Assembly: GCF_944390845.1 (NCBI RefSeq)
Contig: NZ_CALXRM010000004.1
Coordinates: 1 to 64,000, forward strand
Origin: an uncultured Brachyspira sp.
GTDB lineage: Bacteria; Spirochaetota; Brachyspiria; Brachyspirales; Brachyspiraceae
Length of the DNA stretch: 64,000 bases
Direction of reading: 5' to 3'
Each line of letters starts with the position of its first letter. Position 1 is the stretch's first letter. Positions 19,594 through 27,969 of this stretch are shown one piece after another. Both the position numbers and the translations under genes were made by a program. The notes below the pieces were generated by a model. It made no database searches, was not told the origin of the DNA, and saw only the letters and a list, made by a program, of their open reading frames with translations.

Positions 19594-20391
19594 ATGATTA
19601 AAAAAATATTATTATTATTTATATTAATTTGCATTTCATGCAACAATCAAAATAATGATAAAGAAAAACATATAGTAAAAATCGGATATATTGGGGAATT
19701 TGATGTTGCTATATGGGAATCCCTTATAGGTAAATTGCAAGAAGAAAATATTCAATTAGATTTGGTTCCTTTTTCTGATTATACGGCTTTAAACAAATCT
19801 TTAAATAGCGGATATATAGATTTAAATCATTTTCAGCATTATGCATATTTTGTTAATGAAACTAATAAAAACGATTATTATTTAAGCGTAGTAGAAAAAA
19901 CTTTCATAGCTGATATGAATATGTATTCTGAAAATTTAACTAATATAAGTCAAATGCCTAGAAATGCTAAAATCGCAATACCTCAAGATGAAGTTAATTT
20001 ATCAAGGGCTTTAAAAATATTAGAGTCTATTGGTTTTATCAAATTGAAAAAAAATAATGATACAAATTATAATTATTCATTAAATGATATAAGAGAAAAT
20101 GCTTTGAATATAAATTTCATACCTAAAAAAGCAAGTAATATGCATTCAATAATATCAGAAGTAGATGCCATAATAATAAATTATAATTATAATTTTGATT
20201 TTCAAGATAAAAATGTTCTATATTATGATGATCCTGGTAAATATTCTTCAGATATGTATGTAAACCTAATAGTTTGCAGACTTAAAGAAGCAGATAATAA
20301 CATTTATAAAACTATAGCAAAATTCTATAAAGAAAGAGTTACTAAACTTATTGAATCAGGAAGAATAAAAGGTATTACTATAATTAATTAA
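19594..20391 (+). CDS. MetQ-like lipoprotein, copy 4 (divergent)
   Basis: A 265-residue NlpA-family lipoprotein with lipobox CISC. Closest to copy 3 (shared LNDI, DPGKYSSDMYVNLIV and INYN strings), so these two probably duplicated most recently. It is 21 bases after copy 3 with ribosome site AAGGA before the ATG. Function as for copy 3. Confidence 0.85.
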   Translation: MIKKILLLFILICISCNNQNNDKEKHIVKIGYIGEFDVAIWESLIGKLQEENIQLDLVPFSDYTALNKSLNSGYIDLNHFQHYAYFVNETNKNDYYLSVVEKTFIADMNMYSENLTNISQMPRNAKIAIPQDEVNLSRALKILESIGFIKLKKNNDTNYNYSLNDIRENALNINFIPKKASNMHSIISEVDAIIINYNYNFDFQDKNVLYYDDPGKYSSDMYVNLIVCRLKEADNNIYKTIAKFYKERVTKLIESGRIKGITIIN

Positions 20392-20407
20392 TTGCTAAGG
20401 ATATTCT

Positions 20408-21229
20408 ATGCGTAAATATATTTTTAAAACTTTATTATTACTAACTATTACTGCATTACTATTTATATCTTGTTCAGAAAAAGATAATAATAAGGTGATA
20501 AAAATAGCACATGTAGGAATGTCTGATAATTTAATATGGCAGCCCATTATAGAAAAATTAGAAAAAGAAGGTATACAAATAGAATTAATAGATTTTTATG
20601 ATTATAACATACCAAACAGAGCATTAAAATGATGGAGATGTAGATTTGAATGCCTTCCAACATCATGCATATCTTAATGATGAAGTAGCAAAATATGGAT
20701 ATAAAATAGTACCAATAGCTGATACTTATATATCTGCTATGAATATTTATTCAAAATTCATAACTAATATTAATCAAATTAAAATGGGTGATAAAGTTAT
20801 GATACCGCAAGATCCTTCCAACACAGGAAGGGCTTTAAAAGTATTAGAAGCAGCTGGTATTATAAAAATTAAAGATGAAGCCGGAGATTTTCCAAAAACA
20901 AATGATATTATAGAAAATAAACTTAATATAGAAATAATAGAAATAAAATCTATAGATATGTATACTGTAATAAATGTGTTGCATGTGCTGTTATAAATGC
21001 TAATTATGCTGTAGATTTAGGTTTTAATCCCGGTGTTGATTATATATTTCAAGATGATTCTTCCATTTATGAAGGTGATTCTTTTATCAATTTAATAGCT
21101 GCTAGAACTAAAGATAAAAATAATGAAACTTATAAAAAAATTATAGAGGCATATCAATCTGATGATATGAAGCAAATATATAAAGAAAAATTCAGCGGAG
21201 CATATATTCCAGCTTGGGAAGAAGAATAA
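20408..21229 (+). pseudogene. MetQ copy 5, broken by two frameshifts
   Basis: The first frame starts normally with a lipoprotein signal (LLFISC) but stops after RALK, because the A run at 20626-20629 is one base too long. The second frame (from 20646) carries the middle of the protein and is broken again near 20973-20980. The third frame runs to TAA at 21229 and restores a normal MetQ end. Three pieces align with copy 6 along its whole length. It is a recent pseudogene unless the errors come from sequencing. Confidence 0.88.
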
Positions 21230-21312
21230 ATAATAAAAAATATAAATAAAATTTTGAATAATTATCCATTATAATTTATAATAAACAAAATTTATTCTTA
21301 AAAGGAGAAAAA

Positions 21313-22128
21313 ATGAAAAGAATTTTATTATTAATATTGTCTATTGTTTTTGCATTTTCAATATTATCATGCGGTGAGAAATCTTCCAGCGATAAGAAAA
21401 TAGTTAAAGTTGGTTTCGCAGGAGAATCTGATTACCAAATTTGGAATCCAATAGTAGAAAAGTTAGCTGGTGAAGGAATTACTGTGGAATTAGTATCTTT
21501 CTCTGATTACACTATTCCTAATCAGGCATTGAATGATGGTGAAATAGACTTGAACGCTTTTCAGCATTATGCATACTTTAATGATGAAGTATCAAACAAA
21601 AATTATAAATTAACTGCTATTGCTGATACTTATATATCTGCTATGAATATTTATTCAACTAACATAACAGATGTTAAACAAGTAAAAAACGGAGATAAAA
21701 TTGCTATACCTAATGACCCATCTAATGGCGGAAGAGCTTTAAAAGTACTTCAAGCTGCTGGACTTATTAAAGTTAAACCAGAAGCAGGTGATACTCCTAG
21801 CGTTAGCGATATAATAGAAAATCCTCTTAATCTTGAAATAGTAGAAATGGATGCTGGTGCTATTTATGGAATACTTCCAGATGTTGCTTGTGCTGTTATC
21901 AATGGTAACTATGCTATAGACTTCGGTTTGAATCCTGGTTCTGATTATATATTCAAAGATGACCCTTCTATTTATAGCGGAAAATCTTTTGTTAATTTAA
22001 TAGCTGCTAGAACTAAAGATAAAGATAATGAATTATACAAAAAAGTTGTAGAAACTTATCAATCTGAAATAGTAGAAAAAGTTTATAATGAAAACTTTAA
22101 AGGTTCTTACCTTCCTACTTGGAAATAA
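21313..22128 (+). CDS. metQ: Methionine-binding lipoprotein MetQ, copy 6
   Basis: A 271-residue lipoprotein with lipobox ILSC, all conserved MetQ strings (DLNAFQHYAYF, YISAMNIYS, IPNDPSNGGRAL) and a strong ribosome site AAAGGAG. The 83-base gap after copy 5 leaves room for its own promoter. Codon use is more GC-tolerant than in copies 2-4 (for example AAC, TTC), as seen in highly expressed genes here such as eno, so this may be the main methionine-binding protein. Confidence 0.92.
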   Translation: MKRILLLILSIVFAFSILSCGEKSSSDKKIVKVGFAGESDYQIWNPIVEKLAGEGITVELVSFSDYTIPNQALNDGEIDLNAFQHYAYFNDEVSNKNYKLTAIADTYISAMNIYSTNITDVKQVKNGDKIAIPNDPSNGGRALKVLQAAGLIKVKPEAGDTPSVSDIIENPLNLEIVEMDAGAIYGILPDVACAVINGNYAIDFGLNPGSDYIFKDDPSIYSGKSFVNLIAARTKDKDNELYKKVVETYQSEIVEKVYNENFKGSYLPTWK

Positions 22129-22169
22129 TATAGTAAATAATATTTCATAAAAAATATTTAAAAATAATG

Positions 22170-22202
22170 AAGCATAAGAGATAATTCTCTTATGCTTTTT
22201 TA
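22170..22202 (+). terminator. Terminator of the metNIQ operon
   Basis: AAGCATAAGAGA (22170-22181) pairs perfectly with TCTCTTATGCTT (22186-22197) around a four-base loop, followed by TTTTT. It lies between convergent genes but the T run favours the plus strand. Confidence 0.9.
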
Positions 22203-22236
22203 TTTATAATTAATAATCAATATTATAAATAACTTT

Positions 22237-23616
22237 TTATTGATTATTCTCTTTTAATCTTTTTATATTCTTTATTTCTCTGCTAACCATTATAATTGTA
22301 ACTATCAAAGCCGCACCGTCTGCAACAGGTCCAGCATACATTACTCCATCTATACCTAATATACTAGGAAGAATTATAATAAGCGGAAGTAAAAATATTA
22401 TTTGTCTAGTCATAGCTATAAAAGCACCTTTGAAAGCCTTTCCTAAAGAAGTAAAAAATGTTCCTGTTACTGGCTGTATACCATTAACTATCATAAGTGC
22501 CATATATATTCTCATATACTCCTCAGCAAATCGGAAATATAATTCACTTCCATCTCCGAATATTGCTACAATCTGTCTTGGGAATAATTGGAATAATGAA
22601 AATGCAACTGCAGCCATAATTGTAGTAATTATTATTGTAAGTCTATAAGCTCCTATTACTCTATCATAATTCTTTGCCCCATAATTAAAACCTATTATAG
22701 GCTGACTGCCTTGAGATGTACCTATTATAAATGCCATAACAAGCATATTAATTTTTGATATGATACCAGCAACTGCAAGAGGTATATTACCGCCGTAAAT
22801 AGAATTAGTTCCATAGTGGCTTAATACATTATTCATAGTTATTTGTACTGCCATCATAGCAAATTGATTGAATCCGCCTGAAGCTCCTAACGACAATATT
22901 TTAAACACATTCTTTGGTTCAACTGCAAAACTATCTCTCTCAAAAGTTACATTCTTAAATTTGAATAAATATCTTACAACCATAATAAATGAAATAAATT
23001 GACCTATTATAGTGGCAAGTGCCGCACCTGACATTCCCATATTAAATTTAAATATCAATATAGGATCCAAAATAGTATTAACAATAGCACCGCTTAATAC
23101 TGACATCATAGAATATTTGGGGCTTCCGTCAGCTCTTATTATATGACTCATAACTGTAGAAAATATAAATGGTATAAATCCAAATGCTGTTATATTGGTG
23201 TATTCTACTGCATATCCTAAAACTTTATTAGTAGAACCAAACATTACCATAAAATTTTTATTAAATAGTTTAACTACAACAGTGAATATAAATCCAAATA
23301 TAACTGCAAGTACTATAGCATTTCCTATCATCTTAGCAGCTTTTTTATTATTACCCTGCCCCAATAATATACTATATGATGAAGCTCCTCCAAGTCCAAG
23401 AAACAAAGATATAGACATACAAATTATAGAAAGCGGAAAAGCAACATTTGTGGCAGCATTGCCATTAATACCAACTCCCTGACCTATGAAAATTTGATCT
23501 ACTATATTATATAAAGATCCAACAAGAAGCGATATTATACTTGGTGTGGCATATCTAAAAAGTAATTTATATATTTTTTCATAATATAATGGATTAGAAG
23601 TAACTGTATTATTCAT
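22237..23616 (-). CDS. MATE-family multidrug/cation antiporter
   Basis: A 459-residue membrane protein with about 12 hydrophobic segments in two related halves, as in the MATE (MatE) family. Family features include the N-terminal PSIISLLVGSLYNIVDQIFIGQ and a central GTSQGSQPIIGFNYGA, equivalent to the conserved second-half segment. It would export toxic organic cations in exchange for Na+ or H+. It stands alone on the minus strand between the metQ cluster and a repeat-containing spacer. Confidence 0.9.
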   Translation of the reverse strand: MNNTVTSNPLYYEKIYKLLFRYATPSIISLLVGSLYNIVDQIFIGQGVGINGNAATNVAFPLSIICMSISLFLGLGGASSYSILLGQGNNKKAAKMIGNAIVLAVIFGFIFTVVVKLFNKNFMVMFGSTNKVLGYAVEYTNITAFGFIPFIFSTVMSHIIRADGSPKYSMMSVLSGAIVNTILDPILIFKFNMGMSGAALATIIGQFISFIMVVRYLFKFKNVTFERDSFAVEPKNVFKILSLGASGGFNQFAMMAVQITMNNVLSHYGTNSIYGGNIPLAVAGIISKINMLVMAFIIGTSQGSQPIIGFNYGAKNYDRVIGAYRLTIIITTIMAAVAFSLFQLFPRQIVAIFGDGSELYFRFAEEYMRIYMALMIVNGIQPVTGTFFTSLGKAFKGAFIAMTRQIIFLLPLIIILPSILGIDGVMYAGPVADGAALIVTIIMVSREIKNIKRLKENNQ

Positions 23617-24015
23617 AAAAATCTCTCAAATATAAAAAACATTCTAATAAGTATATTTTATTTTCATCTTTTTTCAAGAATGTAATTTTGAATCTTACCG
23701 CACGCAGAATAGGATTTATAAGAAAAGTGCATTAAAAACATAAATGTATTAGTAAATAAATTTCATATACCGTGCGTTGAACAAGTTCTAAAGTTAATAA
23801 AAACTTGGGCGGGCTTGCTTTTTCTAAATACACAATAAAGAAATTATAATTATCATTTCTAAATAAAGTAATGAAGTTTAAAGGGCGGGCAAATGTAATT
23901 AAAATTAAAAGACTAATTTTTTTATTTATTATATCCTTTATAAAAAACTTGTTCGCTAATAAACTCCTTACATTCTATCAAATGTCAGAAACTCATAACC
24001 TTTTTATTTATTTGG
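23617..24015. other. Intergenic region with CGCACG/CGTGCG inverted-repeat element
   Basis: No credible gene. ACCGCACGC (23697-23705) and ACCGTGCGTTGAAC (from 23769) form an inverted pair about 70 bases apart, followed by AACAAGTTCTAAA and, at 23803-23814, ACTTGGGCGGGC. The same modules occur at about 25047-25170 and 39396-39552, so this is a dispersed element. The short open frame at 23871-24062 is mostly poly-hydrophobic chance sequence. Confidence 0.55.
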
Positions 24016-24912
24016 TTATAGCTTTTCTATTTCTTGTATACTTAAGCCTGTTAATTCACTAATAAGGCTTAAGTCCATACCTCTAGCTCTCATATCTTTT
24101 GCCATAGATATTGCTTTATTTTTTTCGCCTTGTTCTATACCTTGTTCTATACCTTTCTCTATGCCTTTTTTTAAACCTTCTTCAATTCCTAATCTTCTTT
24201 CTTCTTCAAGCATTATTTGATTACCATATAAATATGCCTGTCTTTTATCGTATTCATTCATCATCAATCTATTTTTAATAAAGTTATTATATCTTCTTTG
24301 TACTTCTTCCATTATAGGCTTTTCCTTTACTATATCAGACATAATCTCCTCCTTATTATCTTTTTCTTTCATAGTGAAAAATTTTAGCCAACAGTTTAAA
24401 TCTGGTTTTAACAAATCATATTTAAACTTCTTTAATTCTAGTATATGTATTTGTAAATGATCTGTTAATAATCTTTTATTGTTAGTATCATAAATCATAT
24501 AGCATGAATGTATAGAGTCATTATCATCTAAATTGAAATTAAGAAGATTTATACTTATAACCGGAGTTAAAGCATCATACTTTTCTCCATGCTTTAATAA
24601 TTTACTGTAATTAGATGCCCAATAATATAGTATACGTTCTGGAAATCTTGAATTACCTTGTAATTGTATCTCTATAATAACTACACTTCCGTTTTGTGTA
24701 ATACATTTTACATCTGCTATTGTTTCTTTATCTTCATAATTTTCTTTATAATTGAATGGTGTAAGTATTTCCGCTGATCTAAAAGTTTTCATATTAGAGT
24801 CAAGCATTATAGAATTTATAAAATCAAGCAATATAGGATTGCTATCTGATGATGAGAATAAATATCTCACAAAATAATCATTCAGTACATTAATATTTTT
24901 TCTTTCACTCAT
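24016..24912 (-). CDS. Rpn-family PD-(D/E)XK nuclease (transposase-like)
   Basis: A 298-residue member of the Rpn/PDDEXK_2 family, recombination-promoting nucleases often annotated as putative transposases. The catalytic pattern is visible as ADVKC (Asp, near 64) and VIIEIQLQG (Glu-x-Gln, near 78). The C-terminus has the typical Glu/Gly/Lys-rich heptad-like tail (EEGLKKGIEKGIEQG) that in this family varies in length. Related to Escherichia coli RpnA. It has no visible terminal repeats of its own, so it is not called an insertion sequence. It is flanked on both sides by CGCACG palindromic elements. Confidence 0.85.
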   Translation of the reverse strand: MSERKNINVLNDYFVRYLFSSSDSNPILLDFINSIMLDSNMKTFRSAEILTPFNYKENYEDKETIADVKCITQNGSVVIIEIQLQGNSRFPERILYYWASNYSKLLKHGEKYDALTPVISINLLNFNLDDNDSIHSCYMIYDTNNKRLLTDHLQIHILELKKFKYDLLKPDLNCWLKFFTMKEKDNKEEIMSDIVKEKPIMEEVQRRYNNFIKNRLMMNEYDKRQAYLYGNQIMLEEERRLGIEEGLKKGIEKGIEQGIEQGEKNKAISMAKDMRARGMDLSLISELTGLSIQEIEKL

Positions 24913-25292
24913 AATATTATTATAATGAAATAATTTATAAATGTCAAAATATATTTTGCTTTATCCTAATTCCCGCCCTTTATATTATATTGAGGTATTC
25001 TCTTATTTCTATTTTTAATTTCTTTATTGTTTAAAAAGAAATGATAACGCCCACCCAAGATTTTTTTAAATTTATAATGCATAGACCGCACGTTAAACAA
25101 GTTCTAAAATATAAATAAAATAATAATACAATTTTTACTATAAATAAAAGTGCATTAACCGTGCGTTAAAATTAATCATTATTAAATTTTATATTTATAA
25201 CAACAAAACAATAAAACAATATATTTTTTGTTTAACTTTTTTGCGATTTTAGTATATAATAGTACTTAATCTTATTAGAAGGAGTTTTAAAA
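24913..25292. other. Intergenic region with CGCACG palindromic element and gpmA promoter
   Basis: ACCGCACGTTAAAC (from 25085), AACAAGTTCTAAA, and AACCGTGCGTTAAA (25157-25170) repeat the modules of the spacer at 23697. GCCCACCCAAG lies just before (about 25050). Near the gene, TATAAT (25255-25260) with a weak TTAACT (25232-25237) is a plausible gpmA promoter. Confidence 0.5.
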
Positions 25293-26039
25293 ATGACAAA
25301 AGTTGTTTTAATACGTCATGGTGAGAGTGTTTGGAATAAAGAAAACTTATTTACAGGCTGGGCAGATGTTACTTTATCAGAAAAAGGTATAGAAGAAGCT
25401 AAAGCAGGCGGTAATGAATTAAAAAAAGCAGGCTTTACTTTTGATAAAGCATATACTTCTACTCTTACTCGTGCCATCAAAACTTTGAATTTAGTATTAG
25501 AAGAAATGGGACTTTTATGGATACCTGTAGAAAAATGCTGGCAATTAAATGAAAGACATTATGGTGCTTTACAGGGCTTAAACAAATCACAAACAGCTGA
25601 AAAATATGGTGAAGATCAAGTTAAAATCTGGAGAAGAAGTTATGATACTCCACCTCCAGCATTAGAAAAATCTGATGAAAGATATCCTGGTAATGATCCA
25701 CGTTATAAAGGCTTATCTGAAAAAGAACTTCCTTTAACTGAATGTTTAAAAGATACAGTTGCAAGAGTAGTTCCTTTCTGGGAAAATGTTATACTTCCAG
25801 ATATTAAAGCCGGCAAAAAAATTATCATTGCTGCTCATGGTAACAGCTTAAGAGCATTAGTAAAATACTTAGACAATATCTCTGATGAAGATATTACAGA
25901 ACTTAATATACCTACAGGAATGCCTTTAGTTTATGAACTTGATGATAATTTCAAAGCAGTTAATAAACAATATTTAGGCGACCCTGAAGCGGTTAAAAAA
26001 GCTATGGAAGCTGTGGCAAATCAAGGAAAAAAGAAATAA
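25293..26039 (+). CDS. gpmA: 2,3-bisphosphoglycerate-dependent phosphoglycerate mutase
   Basis: A 248-residue glycolytic enzyme interconverting 3- and 2-phosphoglycerate. The RHGES motif with the phosphohistidine lies at residues 8-12, and [14 protein letters not shown] and the second His (AAHGNSLR) are all present. Ribosome site AGGAG precedes the ATG. The last 22 codons occur again, with only synonymous differences, at 27489-27554, beyond the symporter gene. The present 3' end therefore probably came in with that gene. Confidence 0.95.
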   Translation: MTKVVLIRHGESVWNKENLFTGWADVTLSEKGIEEAKAGGNELKKAGFTFDKAYTSTLTRAIKTLNLVLEEMGLLWIPVEKCWQLNERHYGALQGLNKSQTAEKYGEDQVKIWRRSYDTPPPALEKSDERYPGNDPRYKGLSEKELPLTECLKDTVARVVPFWENVILPDIKAGKKIIIAAHGNSLRALVKYLDNISDEDITELNIPTGMPLVYELDDNFKAVNKQYLGDPEAVKKAMEAVANQGKKK

Positions 26040-26082
26040 ATAAAATTAAATTAAAATATTTTTTAATAAAGGAGTTTTTAAC

Positions 26083-27471
26083 TTGAGTTTATATGTTTTA
26101 GTTAATATAATAATATTTTTAGTATTAATGGCTGTTCTTTATGTAATGAAAAAGAAACATATTGATTTTACATTTAGAGTATTAGGCGCGTTAATTATGG
26201 GTTTAGCTTTAGGTTTTTTATTAAGAACCTTATATGCATCAAATATAGAAATAATTAATAAAACTATAATTTGGTATAATATCGTAGGCAACGGATATGT
26301 TAGGCTTTTGCAAATGTTGGTAATGCCTCTTATATTTGTTTCTATAACTATGGCTTTGATTAATATAAAAGGCGGAAGCAATTTGAAAAAAATGACTTTC
26401 AGCATTATAGCGGTATTAATGATAACAACCGCAATATCCGCTTTGGTTGGAATTTTGGTTTCAAAAGGTTTTGGATTAGACGCTTCAAAATTACAATCTT
26501 TAATGAGTGACGCTTCTCAAGGTTTTAATTATGAAGACAGGCTTAAAACTTTTTCTGGGAAATCCGCCCCGCAGCAATTACTAGAGATTATTCCAACAAA
26601 TCCGTTTTCTGCTTTAGCGGGATTTGGAGTTTTGCCAACTTTATCGGTAGTATTCTTTTCCGCTTTAATCGGAGTTTCGGCTTTAGGTTTGAAAAATAAA
26701 AAACCTGAAATTTTCGATTTCTTTTTCAAAATGATACAAACTTTGCATGATGTTATAATGCAAATAGTATCTTTTGTGGTTGGATTAAGTCCTTTCGGAG
26801 TATTGGCTCTCATGACGAGATTTATGGCTTCAAGTAATTTTGAAAGTTTTGCACAATTAGGACAATTTTTAATCGCTTCTTATGTGGCTATAATAGTTAT
26901 GATTTTGGTTTATGCCGTTATGCTTATTATATTTGGTTATAATCCTATAAAGTTTTATTCAAAAGCGTTTTCAGTTCTTACTTTCGCTTTTACTTCAAGA
27001 ACGAGCGCGGGAACTTTGCCTTTAAATACTTCGACTTTAATAAATGGAATGGGAATTTCAGAAGGAATTTCTAATTTATCCGCTTCGCTTGCCGTTAATA
27101 TAGGTAAAAACGGATGCACGGGAATATTTCCCGCTATGGTTGTCGCTATGATAGCGCCTACTTTGGGAATAAATATTTTTGAACCGTCTTTTTTAATAAG
27201 GTTAATGATTATAATATTAATCGGAAGTTTTGGATTGCCAGGAGTTCCAGGAGGGGCTATGACGGCGGCTTTAATTACGCTTTCCGCTTTGAATTTTCCC
27301 GTAGAATTGGTTGCGGTTCTTGTCGCTATAGACCCAATTTTGGATATGGGTTTTACTATGCTTAATGTTAATGACGGCATGATAACTGCGGCGGTTACGG
27401 GAAAGATTTGTAAAGAAGTAGATATGGATAAATTTAACGCTAAATATACATCCTATTCTGAAAATATATAA
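26083..27471 (+). CDS. tcyP: L-cystine/dicarboxylate:cation symporter (TcyP type), horizontally acquired
   Basis: A 462-residue membrane transporter of the dicarboxylate/amino acid:cation symporter family, closest in pattern to the L-cystine carrier TcyP (WYNIVGNGYVRLLQMLVMPL near the N-terminus, SRTSAGTLPL and a NVNDGMITAAVTG segment near the C-terminus). It starts with TTG, with GGAG placed eight bases upstream. Codon use differs from neighbours (many GCG, TCG, CCG, ACG, GCC), most clearly after about 26180. Its flanks are two copies of the gpmA 3' end. Both point to transfer from another genome. Confidence 0.85.
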   Translation: MSLYVLVNIIIFLVLMAVLYVMKKKHIDFTFRVLGALIMGLALGFLLRTLYASNIEIINKTIIWYNIVGNGYVRLLQMLVMPLIFVSITMALINIKGGSNLKKMTFSIIAVLMITTAISALVGILVSKGFGLDASKLQSLMSDASQGFNYEDRLKTFSGKSAPQQLLEIIPTNPFSALAGFGVLPTLSVVFFSALIGVSALGLKNKKPEIFDFFFKMIQTLHDVIMQIVSFVVGLSPFGVLALMTRFMASSNFESFAQLGQFLIASYVAIIVMILVYAVMLIIFGYNPIKFYSKAFSVLTFAFTSRTSAGTLPLNTSTLINGMGISEGISNLSASLAVNIGKNGCTGIFPAMVVAMIAPTLGINIFEPSFLIRLMIIILIGSFGLPGVPGGAMTAALITLSALNFPVELVAVLVAIDPILDMGFTMLNVNDGMITAAVTGKICKEVDMDKFNAKYTSYSENI

Positions 27472-27488
27472 ATTATTGAAAACTATTT

Positions 27489-27554
27489 TTAGGCGACCCT
27501 GAAGCTGTTAAAAAAGCTATGGAAGCAGTAGCTAATCAAGGTAAGAAAAAATAA
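27489..27554 (+). pseudogene. Displaced 3' end of gpmA
   Basis: Sixty-six bases encode [25 protein letters not shown], identical in protein to the end of gpmA (25974-26039). The nucleotide differences lie only at third codon positions. It has no start codon. It appears to be the resident gpmA end, pushed downstream when the tcyP segment recombined in. The original terminator follows at 27591. Confidence 0.85.
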
Positions 27555-27590
27555 TTATAATAAATACTAAGCGTTAATTATTTTATTTAT

Positions 27591-27624
27591 AAAAGGAAGT
27601 CCTAAATTAAGACTTCCTTTTTTC
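27591..27624 (+). terminator. Terminator originally serving gpmA
   Basis: AAAAGGAAGTC (27591-27601) pairs with GACTTCCTTTT (27611-27621) around a nine-base loop, with the T run continuing to 27623. Confidence 0.9.
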
Positions 27625-27732
27625 ATTTAAATCAATTTATTTTTTACTTTAAAAATAAATATAGAATTTAACCATAAAAAATATTATAAATTTGTAAATA
27701 ATAAAATAATTATTAAATATTATTCTAATTCA

Positions 27733-27760
27733 TTGACTATTTTTACCATTATGATATAAT
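27733..27760 (+). promoter_or_regulatory. Promoter of the glycan operon
   Basis: TTGACT (27733-27738) and TATAAT (27755-27760) are separated by 16 bases. Transcription would start near 27767, so the AAAC tract lies entirely within the transcribed leader rather than in the promoter. Confidence 0.75.
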
Positions 27761-27783
27761 TGCTTCAAGTTATGGATAATATT

Positions 27784-27969
27784 ATGAAACAAACAAACAA
27801 ACAAACAAACAAACAAACAAACAAACAAACAAACAAACAAACAAACAAACAAACAAACAAACATTTCTCAAGTTTCACTTTACTAAACAAATTTATCTTT
27901 GTTGCAAAAAATATTTTAATCAATATATATACAACCTATGTATATTATGGAGCAATTTATGAAAAATAA
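27784..27969 (+). CDS. Leader ORF with KQTN repeats, overlapping the downstream start codon
   Basis: An open frame of 61 codons starting at ATG 27784 (GGA seven bases upstream; an in-frame ATG at 27772 is an alternative). The AAAC repeat encodes tandem Lys-Gln-Thr-Asn units, then a 36-residue tail ends at TAA 27967-27969. The stop lies just inside the next gene, whose ATG is at 27959. With 19 repeats the leader reads through to the overlap; adding or removing one unit shifts the frame. This looks like a slippage-controlled leader peptide, but translation is unproven and the tail matches nothing I recognise. Confidence 0.4.
   Translation: MKQTNKQTNKQTNKQTNKQTNKQTNKHFSSFTLLNKFIFVAKNILINIYTTYVYYGAIYEK
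27787..27862 (+). repeat. Tetranucleotide repeat (AAAC)19, candidate contingency locus
   Basis: Nineteen perfect copies of AAAC in 76 bases. Uninterrupted tetranucleotide tracts of this length are hypermutable by slipped-strand mispairing in bacteria. It lies between the promoter (27733-27760) and the large membrane glycan gene (27959), inside a short open frame. Confidence 0.97.

Noticed and set aside
23871..24062. Open frame of 63 codons on the plus strand
   Set aside because: It has no ribosome site, lies opposite the end of the Rpn gene and in an intergenic repeat, and looks like AT-driven hydrophobic chance sequence.
26139..27380. Several minus-strand open frames opposite the symporter gene
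   Set aside because: They mirror codon bias of the real gene on the plus strand, with no start signals or recognisable protein features.
27760..27969. Leader frame starting at the TTG 27760
   Set aside because: That codon overlaps the -10 hexamer and lies before the expected transcription start, so the ATG at 27784 or 27772 is more reasonable.
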